From JAAYBQ01 sp035403465 (GTDB lineage: Bacteria > Spirochaetota > UBA4802 > UBA5550): DNA of 64,000 nt. Location: assembly GCA_035403465.1 (NCBI GenBank), contig DAONFG010000002.1, positions 1-64,000 on the forward strand, given 5' to 3'. How positions within the stretch are numbered: the stretch's first letter is position 1; every line of letters starts with the position of its first letter. A program made the translations under genes and the position numbers. This document shows positions 15,539-25,389 of the stretch, in pieces. The notes beneath the pieces were generated by a model, which saw only the letters and a list, made by a program, of their open reading frames with translations, ran no database searches and was not told where the DNA came from.

Positions 15539-17545
15539 TCAGGCACCCTGGCTTTTACCCGGGTCCTCCTGTTTAAACCTTTCAAGTTCCACTCTGATCT
15601 GTTCGCGCCTTGCAAGGTCATCCTGCACCTTCGGGTAATAGCAGAGTTCTGCCATCTGGTAGCAGAACGCCATGAACCAGACAAATACGCCGCCGCGCCT
15701 GTTTTCCGTGAGTATGCGACGGTCGCGGATCTTCACGTAAAGCGGGGTCTCGCTGCCCGTTCCTTTCAACACGGAATCATGGTAAGGGATAAAAGGCTGA
15801 TCCAGATCCCCGGGCGTCATGGGCCTTGCTACTGGCCTGGGACCATTCTTTTCCACGCTGCCAGTGATAAAACCGTCATATACCTGGTGCAGCCGGTCTG
15901 CAAATGTATAGAAAAGGCTCCCTGTTTTAAATACCAGTTTCTCCACGTGGCTCATCGATGATATTTTTCCCGACATTATCTTTTTTATCTCGTCGTCACT
16001 TATCTTCAGCGTGGGGTTACTGTTCCTGAACCTGTATATATCGCTGTTCAGGGTTTCAAGCTCCCTGAGCTCCCCGGAAAAAAACTCCGGCGCAAACATC
16101 TGCCCGGAAATAACCCGCGCCCCGGACTCCAGGGTCAGGGAATCACCCCGAAGCACCGGGACCAGCAGGTCCCTGAAATATTTTATCAGCGCCTCAAGAA
16201 ACACTATAAAATTTTTCTGGTATATATCTTCGGCGTCCCTGTTCACCTTATCTACAAGTCTCCATAAATCATCGGCGGCACGCACCGGTATGCTCTTTCC
16301 TGAATCGTCAAGGTTTACAAGCCCGTATATCGAATCAAACCATTTGAGAGAGGACTTGAGCTTGTCAACCTGCCTCCTGCGTGCAGAATCCGGGTCCTTT
16401 CCGAACATCTTCAGCTTTTCAGGGCTGCAGTCCCAGGCAGCAGTGCTTGCAAATACCGGGCGTATGCTGTAATAATCCCGCAGCTCCACAATTGCAAAGG
16501 GCCTCTGGAAAACAATAGCCTCAAGGGTCATACTCAGAAAATCCCAGAGCGAGTGCAGCCCGAACATGCTGTTAAGCTCCCGGGCAAGCAGGCTGTCCCC
16601 CTCCCCTGGTATGGCCATGAATGAGCGCATGGCACCCATGTATTCAAATATATATTTTTCCTTTTCGTAGTTCTGCTTCTCTTTCCTTACTGAAACAGAC
16701 TTTTCATCCCCCGGGAGTATCTCTTCGCGTTTCAGGTCGGGCTCGTCGCGGAGGATGCTCTCTACAAGGTTAAGGACACTCTCCCTGTGGTCTAAAGGTA
16801 TGTGCAGGAATGACTGGTAGCTGGCCACGTACCTCCTGAGTTCGCGTTCGAACCCCCAGTGGTCCATCCATTTTATCCTGGACATCGGAAGCGTGGCGAA
16901 CGGGGTGTTAAACATCCATTTCCGGAATATCCTCAGGTAATTGAACTCCAGTGGACTTTCGATTGTTTCGCTCTTCAGTATGGTTTCGAGTATTGAAGCG
17001 AGCCTTGAAAGCGCCCTCTCCTGGTATGCATGTATCTCCTTCATTGCAGCAAGGAACCTGTTTGTCGGGATAAGCCTGCGGTCTATACCTATGCCTAACA
17101 CATTATTTTTATCCACCAGGTATCTCTTGCGGAAAAATTTATACTTCCTGTAGCGCGCGTATATCTCGTTGATAAAAAGTTTCGTATCAGTGGGGCCATT
17201 GATGTCAGGGTGGCGCTCCTCGCCGTCCGAAGGTACCGGAATCACCGGCAGGCTCCCGGATTGTTTTTTTGCCGGACTTCCTGTTTGCGGTTTACGCAGG
17301 TTAAGAGGTCCCGGCGCCGTCACCGGAGAGACTGACAGTTCTTCGTCATCGGGGATTTCTGCAAATTCCTTTTCCGGATAATCCTTTAACAGTATAATTA
17401 TTTTTTTATATCTCACTTCCGGGGGGATGCTGCCGTCTTTCATGATGCTGTTGAGATGTTCCCTGTCGCGCAAAGGAATGTCGCGCGACATCATCATTGT
17501 CCTGGCCTGGCGTTCCAGTCTTTTTTTGTCCTCATCTGCAGCCAT
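15539..17545 (-). CDS. Large cytoplasmic protein of unknown function
   Basis: A 668-residue protein with no signal peptide and no clear membrane helix. The first 110 residues are charged and Pro-rich and probably partly disordered. The remainder is mostly alpha-helical with many Arg/Lys/Asp and aromatic residues (for example a KYKFFRKRYL segment near 135). Near residue 630 is a short hydrophobic stretch (VFVWFMAFCYQMAELC), which could be a buried helix. I see no catalytic motif and recognise no family. The gene stands alone on its strand, convergent with the phosphoesterase and divergent from the next gene. Coding quality is consistent throughout. Confidence 0.8.
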   Translation of the reverse strand: MAADEDKKRLERQARTMMMSRDIPLRDREHLNSIMKDGSIPPEVRYKKIIILLKDYPEKEFAEIPDDEELSVSPVTAPGPLNLRKPQTGSPAKKQSGSLPVIPVPSDGEERHPDINGPTDTKLFINEIYARYRKYKFFRKRYLVDKNNVLGIGIDRRLIPTNRFLAAMKEIHAYQERALSRLASILETILKSETIESPLEFNYLRIFRKWMFNTPFATLPMSRIKWMDHWGFERELRRYVASYQSFLHIPLDHRESVLNLVESILRDEPDLKREEILPGDEKSVSVRKEKQNYEKEKYIFEYMGAMRSFMAIPGEGDSLLARELNSMFGLHSLWDFLSMTLEAIVFQRPFAIVELRDYYSIRPVFASTAAWDCSPEKLKMFGKDPDSARRRQVDKLKSSLKWFDSIYGLVNLDDSGKSIPVRAADDLWRLVDKVNRDAEDIYQKNFIVFLEALIKYFRDLLVPVLRGDSLTLESGARVISGQMFAPEFFSGELRELETLNSDIYRFRNSNPTLKISDDEIKKIMSGKISSMSHVEKLVFKTGSLFYTFADRLHQVYDGFITGSVEKNGPRPVARPMTPGDLDQPFIPYHDSVLKGTGSETPLYVKIRDRRILTENRRGGVFVWFMAFCYQMAELCYYPKVQDDLARREQIRVELERFKQEDPGKSQGA

Positions 17546-17694
17546 TAAAAAACACCCTTATCAAAATTCATCCGCTCTAAAAAGATATCCCCTTTGATAA
17601 TTAAGTCAAGAATAATTACCCGGTTGTGGCCCCTTAATAATTATGTCATATAACAGAACCGTCCTGCCGACAATTTTACGGGGAGGATTGAGCC

Positions 17695-20262
17695 GTGAAT
17701 CTCAGGATAAGTAAAGGAATTACCGCCGCATCATGCCTGCTTGCGGTTATCACAGCCGGTTTCGGAACAGATGCCCGGATTCAGAGATGGGAAAACAGGA
17801 TCGACAGGCTTACCGCCTTAAGCTCAAAAACCGTCCCTGGAGATACCCTGCCCGTTGTATCAGAGATACTCAGGCGCGGCATTGAATCTTCAGGAAACAT
17901 AAAGGGCCTGCTTGAACGCTACGCGTCCAGTGACGGATCGCTCCGGGCCGATACAAAAAAATATTCCATAACCGAGATCGAATCTAAAACAACTGAAATT
18001 GCCATCCCTGTAATATCAGCATGGTATCTCCTGGCGGCAACCGACAGGCTTTCAGACCCGGTATATTTTACAAAAGTGCTTTCGCGGATTACGGCGTACG
18101 CGAACTCAAACAGGGTGGCGGGAATCAGGGCCGGTACACCGGGTGTAACAGAACTTGTCCATGGCTATATCCTGGAAATGTCCATTGAACACTACCCGGC
18201 ATTTGAAGCCTCGGCGCTGAAAAAAATACTTGGCAGGATTGAATACGAACTCAGCAGGACCGACTACAACTCGAATGACATAGATCTTAAAAAAATAATA
18301 CTGGAAAAAGCGGCAGGTGAACTTGAACCTGCCATCAGGGAATTTGATCCGCAGTTCAGCGAAACACTCCTGGTAAAAGTTCCCGAATGGAGACTGATCG
18401 AATCATCATCACTCAGGAAAAATGAAAAGGACAGGTCAGCCGAACTCTTTGCAACCGGGCACGGCATTGCACCGGAAAACGTAAACGGCAGGGGCATGGA
18501 ATACGCTGAACACCTGGTTTTTTCGGACGCACGCAGTTCAATAACAGGCATGATAGATTCATCCGGTGCCTCCGTGGGAGCGGGAAACGGAAATCCCATG
18601 TACTCGATCCCTGACCTGAAAAAGCTTACAGGCACTGTCGACGAGATCGACAAATACAGGCTTGCCCTTATGCGCAGGATTGACTGCACCGGGGATAAAT
18701 CTTTCAGTTCAAGGGCCGGGGACAATATGCGCGGCATTGCGGAAAAGCACATTGCACTCTATGAGTCCGCATACAGGAAAGAGGAGCTGAGGATCTCGGG
18801 AATCAAAAAAAACAACAAGAGCATGATTATCTACAATGAAGAGGTGTTCCTGGCCTCAAGAAAACACTTTGATGAAATCAAAATCCGGCTGCGCTCTTAC
18901 GTCGACCTTTCATCAGAATTTATCGAGGCCGTGGCAGAGGCCGGTACATCAACTCCTGAAACATACATGGCGGCGCTGAACTACATGTCCGGCCGCTACA
19001 TTGAATATATCCTCTTCATGGAAAAGCTTACTAAAAACTCGGCGGAACTGGGCAGGACCCCTGACGCCGGGAACCACGGGATAGTTAAAGAGGTGGTAAA
19101 GGATTCGCTTGATTACATCCGCAGCATTCTCAAGTCTTTCGCTGTACCCGCGGATGTGCGTAAAAACATGACAAAGGAACAGGTCCGTGAACTCGCATCA
19201 ATCAACCAGACCTACAGGTCCCAGGTTACACTTACCGCCTCTTTAATACGCAGAAATTTTGACGAATACACCAGGCTCTACAACGAGTCCATGACCGGTG
19301 ATAAAAAAGCAGACGCCGATTCGGAAATAAAAATTGCCCAGATCGAGACAGACGCGCTCTTCGCCTTTGCAAAAGAATGTTCTGACGCCATCGGTGCAAT
19401 GGATACAACAGATGAATTCCTCAAAGAGTATAAAAGCATCTATGAAACAATAAGCGCGGACATAAAGAAAAACGGAAGCGTAAGCACATACATCGAAATA
19501 ATCAGCAGCGGAAGCATACTGCAGCTTGTCAAATCATCTACAGCTGTTTCCGTTGACCGGGAAATCGCGGGCAGGGAGATCCTCGCGCGTGAGGGGAACG
19601 AGGCGCTGACCGGGGCTGTCACACTCTGCAGGTACTATGCCGGCCGCGGATTCAGGGTACAGCTTGTCCCGACCGAAAACGAGATAAGGCGCATGCGTGG
19701 AGTGTTTGCGGGAAACCCCGAACTTAAAGTCGCTTCATGGACAATGACAGGCCGGAACTTCAGGGAGATAGACACCAACTGCACCGAATCCCTGAGGAAG
19801 ATGACAGAGAGAACAGCATGGACCCCGGCGGAAAACACCGGGAACAAAACTGCAAGGGAAACCGTTGCATACGCCGGGCTTGAGGTATCGTTCGAAGCCC
19901 CGGCCGGCTGGAAAAAAATCAACCTTGAATGCGAGTCAGGGAGCGGCATGAAGCTGGAAAGCCCGGACAGGACGGGCTGGATCGAGGTGTACGCTGTTCC
20001 GGTTCAGATGGTAAACCTCCAGGAATTCTCGTCAGCATGGTCTGACGAAAGGGGATTCAGCATGGTCGAAAAAAGATGGGGAAGGATCAACAACGAGGAC
20101 TACTTCCGCACTCTGTGCAAAGGCAAAAATAACCGTGTAAGCGATACAAGGATGGTTGCCAGGAAAGGCGTTGTGATTATTGTTACGGGATACTCGGTGA
20201 AAGAGAAGGCCCGTTACCTTAACGGGGTGATCGAAAAGTTATTCAACGGGATCAGTTTCTGA
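17695..20262 (+). CDS. Large exported protein of unknown function
   Basis: The start is GTG 17695, preceded by GGGGAGGA. The 855-residue product has a signal peptide (about 1-24, ending AGFGTDA). A long, mainly helical region follows, with many Lys/Glu and Ala residues (about 30-700), compatible with a periplasmic coiled or solenoid protein. The last 130 residues look different. They have strand-rich sequence with an EVSFEAPAGWKK-like start and a repeated Trp/Gly pattern that recalls DcrB/PsbP-like domains; this is a weak resemblance. It overlaps the convergent aat gene by 24 bp. There is no confident assignment. Confidence 0.75.
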   Translation: MNLRISKGITAASCLLAVITAGFGTDARIQRWENRIDRLTALSSKTVPGDTLPVVSEILRRGIESSGNIKGLLERYASSDGSLRADTKKYSITEIESKTTEIAIPVISAWYLLAATDRLSDPVYFTKVLSRITAYANSNRVAGIRAGTPGVTELVHGYILEMSIEHYPAFEASALKKILGRIEYELSRTDYNSNDIDLKKIILEKAAGELEPAIREFDPQFSETLLVKVPEWRLIESSSLRKNEKDRSAELFATGHGIAPENVNGRGMEYAEHLVFSDARSSITGMIDSSGASVGAGNGNPMYSIPDLKKLTGTVDEIDKYRLALMRRIDCTGDKSFSSRAGDNMRGIAEKHIALYESAYRKEELRISGIKKNNKSMIIYNEEVFLASRKHFDEIKIRLRSYVDLSSEFIEAVAEAGTSTPETYMAALNYMSGRYIEYILFMEKLTKNSAELGRTPDAGNHGIVKEVVKDSLDYIRSILKSFAVPADVRKNMTKEQVRELASINQTYRSQVTLTASLIRRNFDEYTRLYNESMTGDKKADADSEIKIAQIETDALFAFAKECSDAIGAMDTTDEFLKEYKSIYETISADIKKNGSVSTYIEIISSGSILQLVKSSTAVSVDREIAGREILAREGNEALTGAVTLCRYYAGRGFRVQLVPTENEIRRMRGVFAGNPELKVASWTMTGRNFREIDTNCTESLRKMTERTAWTPAENTGNKTARETVAYAGLEVSFEAPAGWKKINLECESGSGMKLESPDRTGWIEVYAVPVQMVNLQEFSSAWSDERGFSMVEKRWGRINNEDYFRTLCKGKNNRVSDTRMVARKGVVIIVTGYSVKEKARYLNGVIEKLFNGISF

Positions 20263-20958
20263 CGCAGTGCAAAAGAGCGGGTTATCCTTCCATGAACCGC
20301 GGATGGTTTCATGCTTCAGTGACTCATTCACCGTATTTATGAAATCACCGCGGCTCATGAATACAGCTCCAAGGCTTTCAAGGTGACCGGTGTGAACCTG
20401 GCAGTCAATTATGCTGAAACCCAGGGAGAAAAGTTTTTCCGCGAGCACAATAAACGCGGCCTTTGATGAATTGCTGACGTTCGAGAACATCGACTCGCCG
20501 AAGAACGCCCTGCCCAGTGATATGCCGTAAAGCCCGCCGGAAAGTTTACCGTTCTCCCATGCCTCAACCGAGTGGGCAAACCCTGCTTCATGCAGCCTCA
20601 CATACGCCTCGATCATTTCCTTTGTAATCCATGTGCCGTTGTCTCTCCTCTTCGCCCTGCTGCACGAGGTTATCACCTGGCGGAATGATCGGTCAAAGGT
20701 TATTTCAAAAACATTTTTCCTTATAATCTGTTTCATGCTGCGCGAGACTTTCAGGCCTCCGGGGATTATTACAAACCGCGGGTCGGGCGACCACCACATT
20801 ATCGGGCTCTTATTCGTGAACCATGGGAAAATGCCGCGGGAGTATGCCTCAATAAGCCTCCCGGCAGAGAGGTCACCCCCCACGGCGAGCAGTCCGTCTG
20901 GTTCGGACAGTTCGACAGGGGGGAATATATGTTCTTCGCTGAGTCTGAAAACGGGCAT
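20239..20958 (-). CDS. aat: Leucyl/phenylalanyl-tRNA--protein transferase
   Basis: A 239-residue protein, the normal Aat length. Signature stretches are present: LLAVGGDLS, YSRGIFPWF, WWSPDPR, FGESMFS and the late IDCQ. The enzyme moves Leu or Phe from aminoacyl-tRNA to proteins with N-terminal Arg or Lys, creating an N-degron recognised by ClpS. It follows clpA by one base and is in the same direction as clpS, so the N-degron branch is encoded as one unit. The 3' end overlaps the convergent unknown gene by 24 bp. Confidence 0.95.
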   Translation of the reverse strand: MPVFRLSEEHIFPPVELSEPDGLLAVGGDLSAGRLIEAYSRGIFPWFTNKSPIMWWSPDPRFVIIPGGLKVSRSMKQIIRKNVFEITFDRSFRQVITSCSRAKRRDNGTWITKEMIEAYVRLHEAGFAHSVEAWENGKLSGGLYGISLGRAFFGESMFSNVSNSSKAAFIVLAEKLFSLGFSIIDCQVHTGHLESLGAVFMSRGDFINTVNESLKHETIRGSWKDNPLFCTASETDPVE

Positions 20959-20959
20959 G

Positions 20960-23206
20960 TCAGTTGTCGGCTACTGTAATCACCACATCGTCGCCGGAGA
21001 TATCGGCTACTGCGTGTCCGCCTGACGTAAGCCGCCCGAAGAGGACCTCGTCAACGAAGAAGGGCTTCAGTTTCTCCTGCACAAGCCGTGCGATCTGGCG
21101 CGCACCGAACTCCCTGGAATAGCCTTTCTTTGCCAGCCATTCCCTGCACTGCGCGGTAACTTCAAGTATGACATTCTTCTCTTTCAGCTGAGTCGCGAAG
21201 GTTTCTATCTCTTTACCGACAATGTCAAGGACGATCTTTTCGTCAAGGTCATTGAACGTGACCACAGCATCAAGCCTGTTGCGGAACTCGGGAGAGAAAA
21301 TCCTGTCAACGGCGCTCTCTATGGCGTCCTGCTTGACATGCCTTTCGTCGAACCCAACCTGCCTTTTCCCTATCTCGCGCGCTCCCGCGTTTGAAGTCAT
21401 GATGATAATCACGTTCCTGAAATCGGCCTTCTTGCCGGTATTGTCAGTGAGCGTCGCGTAGTCCATCACCTGCAGCAGCGTATTGAATATATCAGCGTGG
21501 GCTTTCTCTATCTCGTCCAGCAGCAGGACCGAGTAAGGGGTCTTGCGTATAGCCTCTGTGAGCAGGCCGCCCTCCTCGTATCCCACGTAGCCGGGGGGCG
21601 CACCGATGAGCCTTGCCACGGTATGGCGCTCCTGGTATTCACTCATGTCGAACCTGTGAAGCTCAACGCCAAGGTTCTGTGCGAGCTGCCGCGCCAGTTC
21701 TGTTTTACCTACGCCAGTGGGCCCCACAAAAAGAAACGAGGCAACGGGCTTGTCCGGGTTGCCGAAACCTGCCCTGCTCCTCTTGATAGCGTCTGCAACA
21801 AGCTCAACAGCCTTATCCTGGCCGAAGATCCTTTCGCGCAGACCCGCTGCAAGGTCGCGCAGCCTTGTCTTCTCGGAGGAGGTAACGCTCTTCTCGGGCA
21901 GCTTGGCCATGCGTGCAATTATCCGCTCAACATCCTCTGTTCCGATTTCTATAACTTCGCCGTCCTTAGCCCGGTATATCCTTGCAAAGGAACCGGCCTC
22001 GTCAATCACGTCTATGGCCTTGTCCGGAAGGTGCCTGTCGTTTATATACTTGGCAGAGAGTTCGGCCGAAGCCCTGAGGGCTTCGTCGGTGTAACGCACA
22101 TTATGGTACTGCTCGTAACGTTCCCTGAGCCCCTTAAGTATATCCACTGTATCCTCAATTGAAGGTTCGGGTATCTCGATCTTCTGGAACCTGCGGGATA
22201 AAGCCCTGTCCTTGTCAAAATACTTTTTGTATTCCTCGTACGTTGTGGAGCCTATGCATTTTATCTCGCCCGATGAAAGTACAGGTTTCAGCATATTTGA
22301 CGCGTCCATGGAACCGCCCGAGACCGCTCCAGCGCCCACAACATTATGTATCTCATCGATGAAGAGAATTACGTCATTCATCTTCTTCAGTTCCTGGATC
22401 ACCTTTTTCATGCGGTCCTCAAAGTCACCGCGGAACTTGGTGCCCGCAAGCAGCGACCCTATATCAAGTGAATAGATTTTAAGCCCCTTGAGCTTGTCCG
22501 GAACATTTCCATCGGCTATACGCTGAGCCAGGCCCTCTGTGATAGCAGTCTTGCCCACGCCGGGATCTCCCACGTGCACAGGATTGTTCTTTGTTCTCCT
22601 GCACAGGACCTGTATGGTCCGCTCAAGAATATCCTCGCGGCCTATAAGGGGATCGATCTCTCCTTTGCGCGCCTTCTCTGTAAGCTCGACCGTAAAGGCT
22701 TCTATGATCTTTTCAGAAGGCTCCTTTTTCTTCTCCTCAAATCCCTCTTCAAGTATCTCCTCTTCGTAGGGTTCGTCAGGCATCACGGAAACGCCATGCG
22801 AAATAAACTTGAGCAGCTCGTACCTTGAGATTCCTTCAAGCCCCATAAAATACGCAGCAAATGATTCATCTTCATCAAGTATTGATACATAGACATCGCC
22901 CAGGTCCAGGGTGTTTTTCTGGGCCGATGCGGTATGCCATATAGCCCTTTCCATTACATTCTGGAAGCTCGAGGACTGTTTGGGTTCATCAACCTCAATC
23001 TCCTCCATCTTGTCCCTGAAGAAATCCTCTATGTGCTTTTTAAGGCTCCTGATGTTGCCGCCGGCACCTTCGATTATACTTCTACCCTCATCAAAATCAA
23101 GCGAGGCATAGAGAATATGCTCAGGTGTTATGTATTCATGCTTCTTGTTCTTTGCCTCGTTGAACGCGGCCATAAGAACATCATTTAATACGGGATTTAA
23201 CTCCAT
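20960..23206 (-). CDS. clpA: ATP-dependent Clp protease ATP-binding subunit ClpA
   Basis: A 748-residue Clp/Hsp100 protein. It has an N-terminal double Clp-N repeat (to about 145), which binds ClpS, then AAA domain 1 with Walker A GDPGVGKTA and AAA domain 2 with GPTGVGKTE. There is no ClpB-type coiled-coil insertion. The loop after MTSNAGAREIGKR carries VGF, the ClpP-docking tripeptide position (IGL/IGF in relatives), so it should dock on a ClpP that is not encoded here. It unfolds substrates delivered by ClpS and feeds them to ClpP. It sits 65 bp after clpS and one base before aat. Confidence 0.95.
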   Translation of the reverse strand: MELNPVLNDVLMAAFNEAKNKKHEYITPEHILYASLDFDEGRSIIEGAGGNIRSLKKHIEDFFRDKMEEIEVDEPKQSSSFQNVMERAIWHTASAQKNTLDLGDVYVSILDEDESFAAYFMGLEGISRYELLKFISHGVSVMPDEPYEEEILEEGFEEKKKEPSEKIIEAFTVELTEKARKGEIDPLIGREDILERTIQVLCRRTKNNPVHVGDPGVGKTAITEGLAQRIADGNVPDKLKGLKIYSLDIGSLLAGTKFRGDFEDRMKKVIQELKKMNDVILFIDEIHNVVGAGAVSGGSMDASNMLKPVLSSGEIKCIGSTTYEEYKKYFDKDRALSRRFQKIEIPEPSIEDTVDILKGLRERYEQYHNVRYTDEALRASAELSAKYINDRHLPDKAIDVIDEAGSFARIYRAKDGEVIEIGTEDVERIIARMAKLPEKSVTSSEKTRLRDLAAGLRERIFGQDKAVELVADAIKRSRAGFGNPDKPVASFLFVGPTGVGKTELARQLAQNLGVELHRFDMSEYQERHTVARLIGAPPGYVGYEEGGLLTEAIRKTPYSVLLLDEIEKAHADIFNTLLQVMDYATLTDNTGKKADFRNVIIIMTSNAGAREIGKRQVGFDERHVKQDAIESAVDRIFSPEFRNRLDAVVTFNDLDEKIVLDIVGKEIETFATQLKEKNVILEVTAQCREWLAKKGYSREFGARQIARLVQEKLKPFFVDEVLFGRLTSGGHAVADISGDDVVITVADN

Positions 23207-23271
23207 ATATCACCCTTCATAATTTTTCAAAACTTAAACATGGATCAGCACTTTTACCCGCATAATCCGGC

Positions 23272-23658
23272 TCAGGCCCTTTCATACGAACAACGCAGGG
23301 GATATTCCCTGGCCTTTGCCATATGATGAACCTGCTCAACTTTTGTTACTGCAATATCATATGTGTAGACTCCGCACACACCGATCCCTTTCCTGTGAAC
23401 ATCGAGCATAACCTGCGTCGCCTTTGCGCTTGGCATGTGAAAGACGGTCACAAGCACCTCGACAACAAAATCCATTGTGGTATAGTGATCATTATGTAAA
23501 ATGACCCTGTACATCTCGGGTTCTTTAAGTTTCTGCCGGTCCTCAAGCTGTATGCCGCCTTCAGCATCACCTTCATGCACAGATATCCCGGATGCATGGG
23601 CCCCGGTGTTTTCTATGGTAAAACTCCGCTGCTGCAGTAGTCTGTCAGCAGATATCAT
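23272..23658 (-). CDS. clpS: ClpA adaptor protein ClpS
   Basis: I choose ATG 23658 (128 residues). A longer TTG start at 23715 would overlap the previous gene and lacks support. The ClpS core (about 45-128) has the characteristic YRVILHNDHYTTMDFV block, the Met/Val residues of the N-degron pocket, and a later DVHRKG. The first 40 residues are a longer, charged extension than in most ClpS proteins. ClpS delivers proteins bearing N-terminal Leu, Phe, Tyr or Trp to ClpA. It lies 13 bp after the stop of the unknown 453-residue gene and upstream of clpA and aat. Confidence 0.93.
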   Translation of the reverse strand: MISADRLLQQRSFTIENTGAHASGISVHEGDAEGGIQLEDRQKLKEPEMYRVILHNDHYTTMDFVVEVLVTVFHMPSAKATQVMLDVHRKGIGVCGVYTYDIAVTKVEQVHHMAKAREYPLRCSYERA

Positions 23659-23671
23659 ATAACTTTTTTCT

Positions 23672-25033
23672 TTATACAACTTTAATCTTCCCGTACTTTG
23701 ATATGGCCTTGACAAGAAAATAACCGAATGTGTTCAGGTTTTCACCGCACTTCAGGTATATCCTCTTGATGATAAAAGCACAGGCATACTGCTTCATGTC
23801 AAGGCTTCTGATTATTCTGAAAACAGAACTGAACTGCTCTTCAAAGAAGTCAGTAAAAATTTTTGTGAGAAATTCCTCAAGGTCATTCTTGATATCAGCA
23901 AAAAACCTGCTGAAACTGACCTTCCTGTCGGTATAAAGATACTTTTCGGCAAACTGCTTGATCCCGTACTCCTGGTGGAGCAGGTGCTGGACCAGCAGCA
24001 TAATCATATCCCTGTTCTGTCTTATTCCAAGCGATCCCGGCAGCGCCTTGTACACCTGGTAGAGTGTAATAACCATCCTTGAAACATCCTCCTCATCCGG
24101 GATGCCCGAAGCCGCATATGCCTCCTTTGAAAAACAGGTGTCAATAATCGAGTCTATCTTTGTGCCGTACTGCTTTCCGAAAGGCGTCATGAGAACCTTA
24201 TCCGAATACCTGGTGTTTACGCCGTAATCACCGGAAGCCTGTTCTCTTCCCGAATCGGCCGGGACAGCACTGCCTGACATCGCTTCCGCGACCTGTTCCT
24301 GGACAGCCCTTGTCTTTGCAGAATAAAGTTCCATGAAATAATTCAAAACAGTTTTTACGTTTGATTCAATTTCACGCAGGTTAAGCCTCCTGTCCCTGCT
24401 GATAAGTGAAAGGTGGCGCTTTTCCGAGTCCTCCTCGTTAAAAAAAAACTTTATATATGTCTTGTCGTCCCACCAGTCATCCCTGTTCATCACGATTACA
24501 TAGGCGTCATGCAGGGAGGCGGTTATATACCCGTGCTGTACCTTGCTGGATATGGCGACACTGTTGCTCGACATATCGTTGTATGTCTTTACGTGGCCAT
24601 GCAGCTCGTTGAGCGGTATGGACAGTGTTGTGTTGCTCTTATTCATGTTCATGTTGTACTGCTGTATCTGGTGGTTCAGCCTGTTCTCGAGTATGTTCCT
24701 TATGCTGATATATGATGATATTGAAGATGGATTGTTTATATCTGAAAAAATATTGGATATATATTCCATCTCAAGATCCTTCTTCCCTTTATGCGCGATG
24801 TTATACACCCTTGAGAGCGCCTGCAGTTCAACCAGTATTTCAATTATCATGTTAGACTGCGAACTGTTGAGCCTGTAGTTATAGTTAATAATCCCCGCAA
24901 GTTTCCCCTCTGTGAGCATTTCAGCATAGTCAGTAAGCTTGTTGACAATCCTGCTGATAGTGTTAAAATCAACAAAGGGTGTGATCTTTTTCAGGTCGGT
25001 GGTGATTTCGCTGTTTATTATCAGATCTTCCAT
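23672..25033 (-). CDS. Cytoplasmic protein of unknown function upstream of clpS-clpA-aat
   Basis: A 453-residue protein with no signal peptide or membrane helix. It is rich in Asn, Ile, Ser and Tyr, with predicted helical stretches. The middle has an acidic patch and a WWDDKTYIKFFF segment; a Ser/Gly-rich linker lies at about 245-270; the C-terminal half is helical. I recognise no family or catalytic motif. It is the first gene of the leftward clpS-clpA-aat unit (13 bp ahead of clpS), so a link to the N-degron pathway is possible from position only. The 356-bp gap on its right holds divergent promoter space for the next gene. Confidence 0.75.
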   Translation of the reverse strand: MEDLIINSEITTDLKKITPFVDFNTISRIVNKLTDYAEMLTEGKLAGIINYNYRLNSSQSNMIIEILVELQALSRVYNIAHKGKKDLEMEYISNIFSDINNPSSISSYISIRNILENRLNHQIQQYNMNMNKSNTTLSIPLNELHGHVKTYNDMSSNSVAISSKVQHGYITASLHDAYVIVMNRDDWWDDKTYIKFFFNEEDSEKRHLSLISRDRRLNLREIESNVKTVLNYFMELYSAKTRAVQEQVAEAMSGSAVPADSGREQASGDYGVNTRYSDKVLMTPFGKQYGTKIDSIIDTCFSKEAYAASGIPDEEDVSRMVITLYQVYKALPGSLGIRQNRDMIMLLVQHLLHQEYGIKQFAEKYLYTDRKVSFSRFFADIKNDLEEFLTKIFTDFFEEQFSSVFRIIRSLDMKQYACAFIIKRIYLKCGENLNTFGYFLVKAISKYGKIKVV

Positions 25034-25389
25034 TTATATATCCCGGTCGTTATTAATTACTTTTTTTCTCTATTAGAAACTGCATCCCGCAAATATATGA
25101 ATCCTGCTGAAAAGTCTGCAATTACAATAAAATACTTTTCAGAGTCAAAAAAAAGCGTCTGCTCTTTTTCCGGCCGGTATTATATTTTACCGGGCAGTAC
25201 TTTATTAAGTGCTGTTCAAAAAAAAATTCATTATTTACAGCAAAAAAATTGGAAAAAACCAGACAATTTATGATATTAAAATTTAATTGCTTGTTTACTT
25301 TTTATAGTAATGAATAATCAAGTTCAAGTAAAATTCTTTAATAAACGGGATAGTAACCGATTTATCCTGTTCCTGGAGCTTTTAAGTAT
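25034..25389. other. Divergent intergenic region, 356 bp
   Basis: AT-rich DNA between two divergent genes that must hold both promoters. I see a small hairpin-capable stretch CCGGTA-N8-TACCGG near 25175-25195 and a TATAGT-like hexamer near 25310, but no convincing -35/-10 pair and no small gene. Confidence 0.5.
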
